NCBI GenBank assembly: GCA_964374025.1
Contig: CAYJWU010000004.1
Location: 1 to 38,151, forward strand
Source: JBASTI01 sp964374025
GTDB taxonomy: Bacteria; Patescibacteriota; Minisyncoccia; Spechtbacterales; HO2-43-30
Length of the DNA: 38,151 nucleotides
Reading direction: 5' to 3'
The notes beneath the pieces were generated by a model. The model was not told the origin of the DNA, searched no databases, and saw only the letters and a list, made by a program, of their open reading frames with translations. This document shows, one piece after another, positions 38,051 through 38,151 of the stretch. Made by a program: the position numbers and the translations under genes. Numbering within the stretch: position 1 is the first letter of the stretch; each line of letters begins with the position of its first letter.

Positions 38051-38151
38051 ATTCTAAAATAAAACTCTTAATGTCCTCGTAAGACTCCGCCTTGTGTTTC
38101 CTGAGTTGCGCCAATTAGTATGACAACTTAATCTTTCGTATAACTTTTTTA

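Noticed and set aside
1..38151. CRISPR array
   Set aside because: The repeats found are palindromes, 14-bp tandems or dispersed pairs; none shows regular repeat-spacer spacing, and no cas gene is present.

Overview
The window looks like a chromosomal segment of a Candidate Phyla Radiation (Patescibacteria, probably Parcubacteria-like) bacterium. The signs are Sec-anchored surface proteins with repeated GWAWSxNIGWI motifs, a chromosomal type IV secretion-like cluster with PrgI and split TraC/VirB4 proteins, tRNA genes without encoded CCA, few accessory pathways, and many genes with a TATAAT box 6-8 nt before the start codon. TGA is used as a stop (for example in guaA), so the code looks standard. 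The assignment is inference from gene content; no marker phylogeny was possible.

Layout. 1-7623 (minus strand): two paralogous signal-anchor surface proteins plus an orphan copy of the same anchor, an AbiEii-type nucleotidyltransferase with its small partner, a membrane protein with a C-terminal repeat, a sugar-nucleotidyltransferase, dihydroorotase, an anchored beta-rich protein and GMP synthase. 7741-9639 (plus): two unrecognised polytopic membrane proteins, each near a good terminator. 9858-11529 (minus): CCA-adding enzyme directly followed by tRNA-Pro and tRNA-Ala. 11652-12874: tRNA-Arg and a GC-rich metallopeptidase-like gene bracketed by a 17-bp copy of the tRNA 3' end, which looks like a small island. 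12928-17624: a VirB2-like pilin and a giant protein in which the same pilin-like module is joined to six PKD domains. 17680-23160: tRNA-Lys, rpsO, a NYN nuclease, pnp, an anchored protein and a nucleotidyltransferase. 23157-23502: a strong promoter followed by a structured, non-coding stretch. 23503-26860: DksA-like protein, ComM, a 33-residue small ORF and a LysM/M23 endopeptidase. 26924-29908: UvrD helicase (interrupted by an artificial assembly gap) and KsgA. 29952-37808: the secretion-like operon (VirB6/TrbL, small protein, PrgI, TraC-like, VirB4, membrane protein, VirB2-like/Ig protein), into which a four-helix-bundle (23S rRNA IVS-type) gene with perfect 24-bp terminal inverted repeats is inserted. 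37812-38151: probable MurJ C-terminal remnant ending at a 41-bp palindrome.

The most striking feature is a set of small palindromic or repeat insertions inside conserved genes (pyrC, cca, PKD protein, anchored protein, uvrD, ksgA; a cloverleaf-like one in comM). In six cases the insert is flanked by short direct repeats and its unit length is an exact multiple of three (45, 63, 21, 21, 54, 84 bp), so each gene stays in frame and removal of one unit gives a canonical protein. Related repeats lie between genes and at the ends of the four-helix-bundle unit. This resembles Rickettsia palindromic elements in behaviour but not in visible sequence, and is the best candidate here for an undescribed system.
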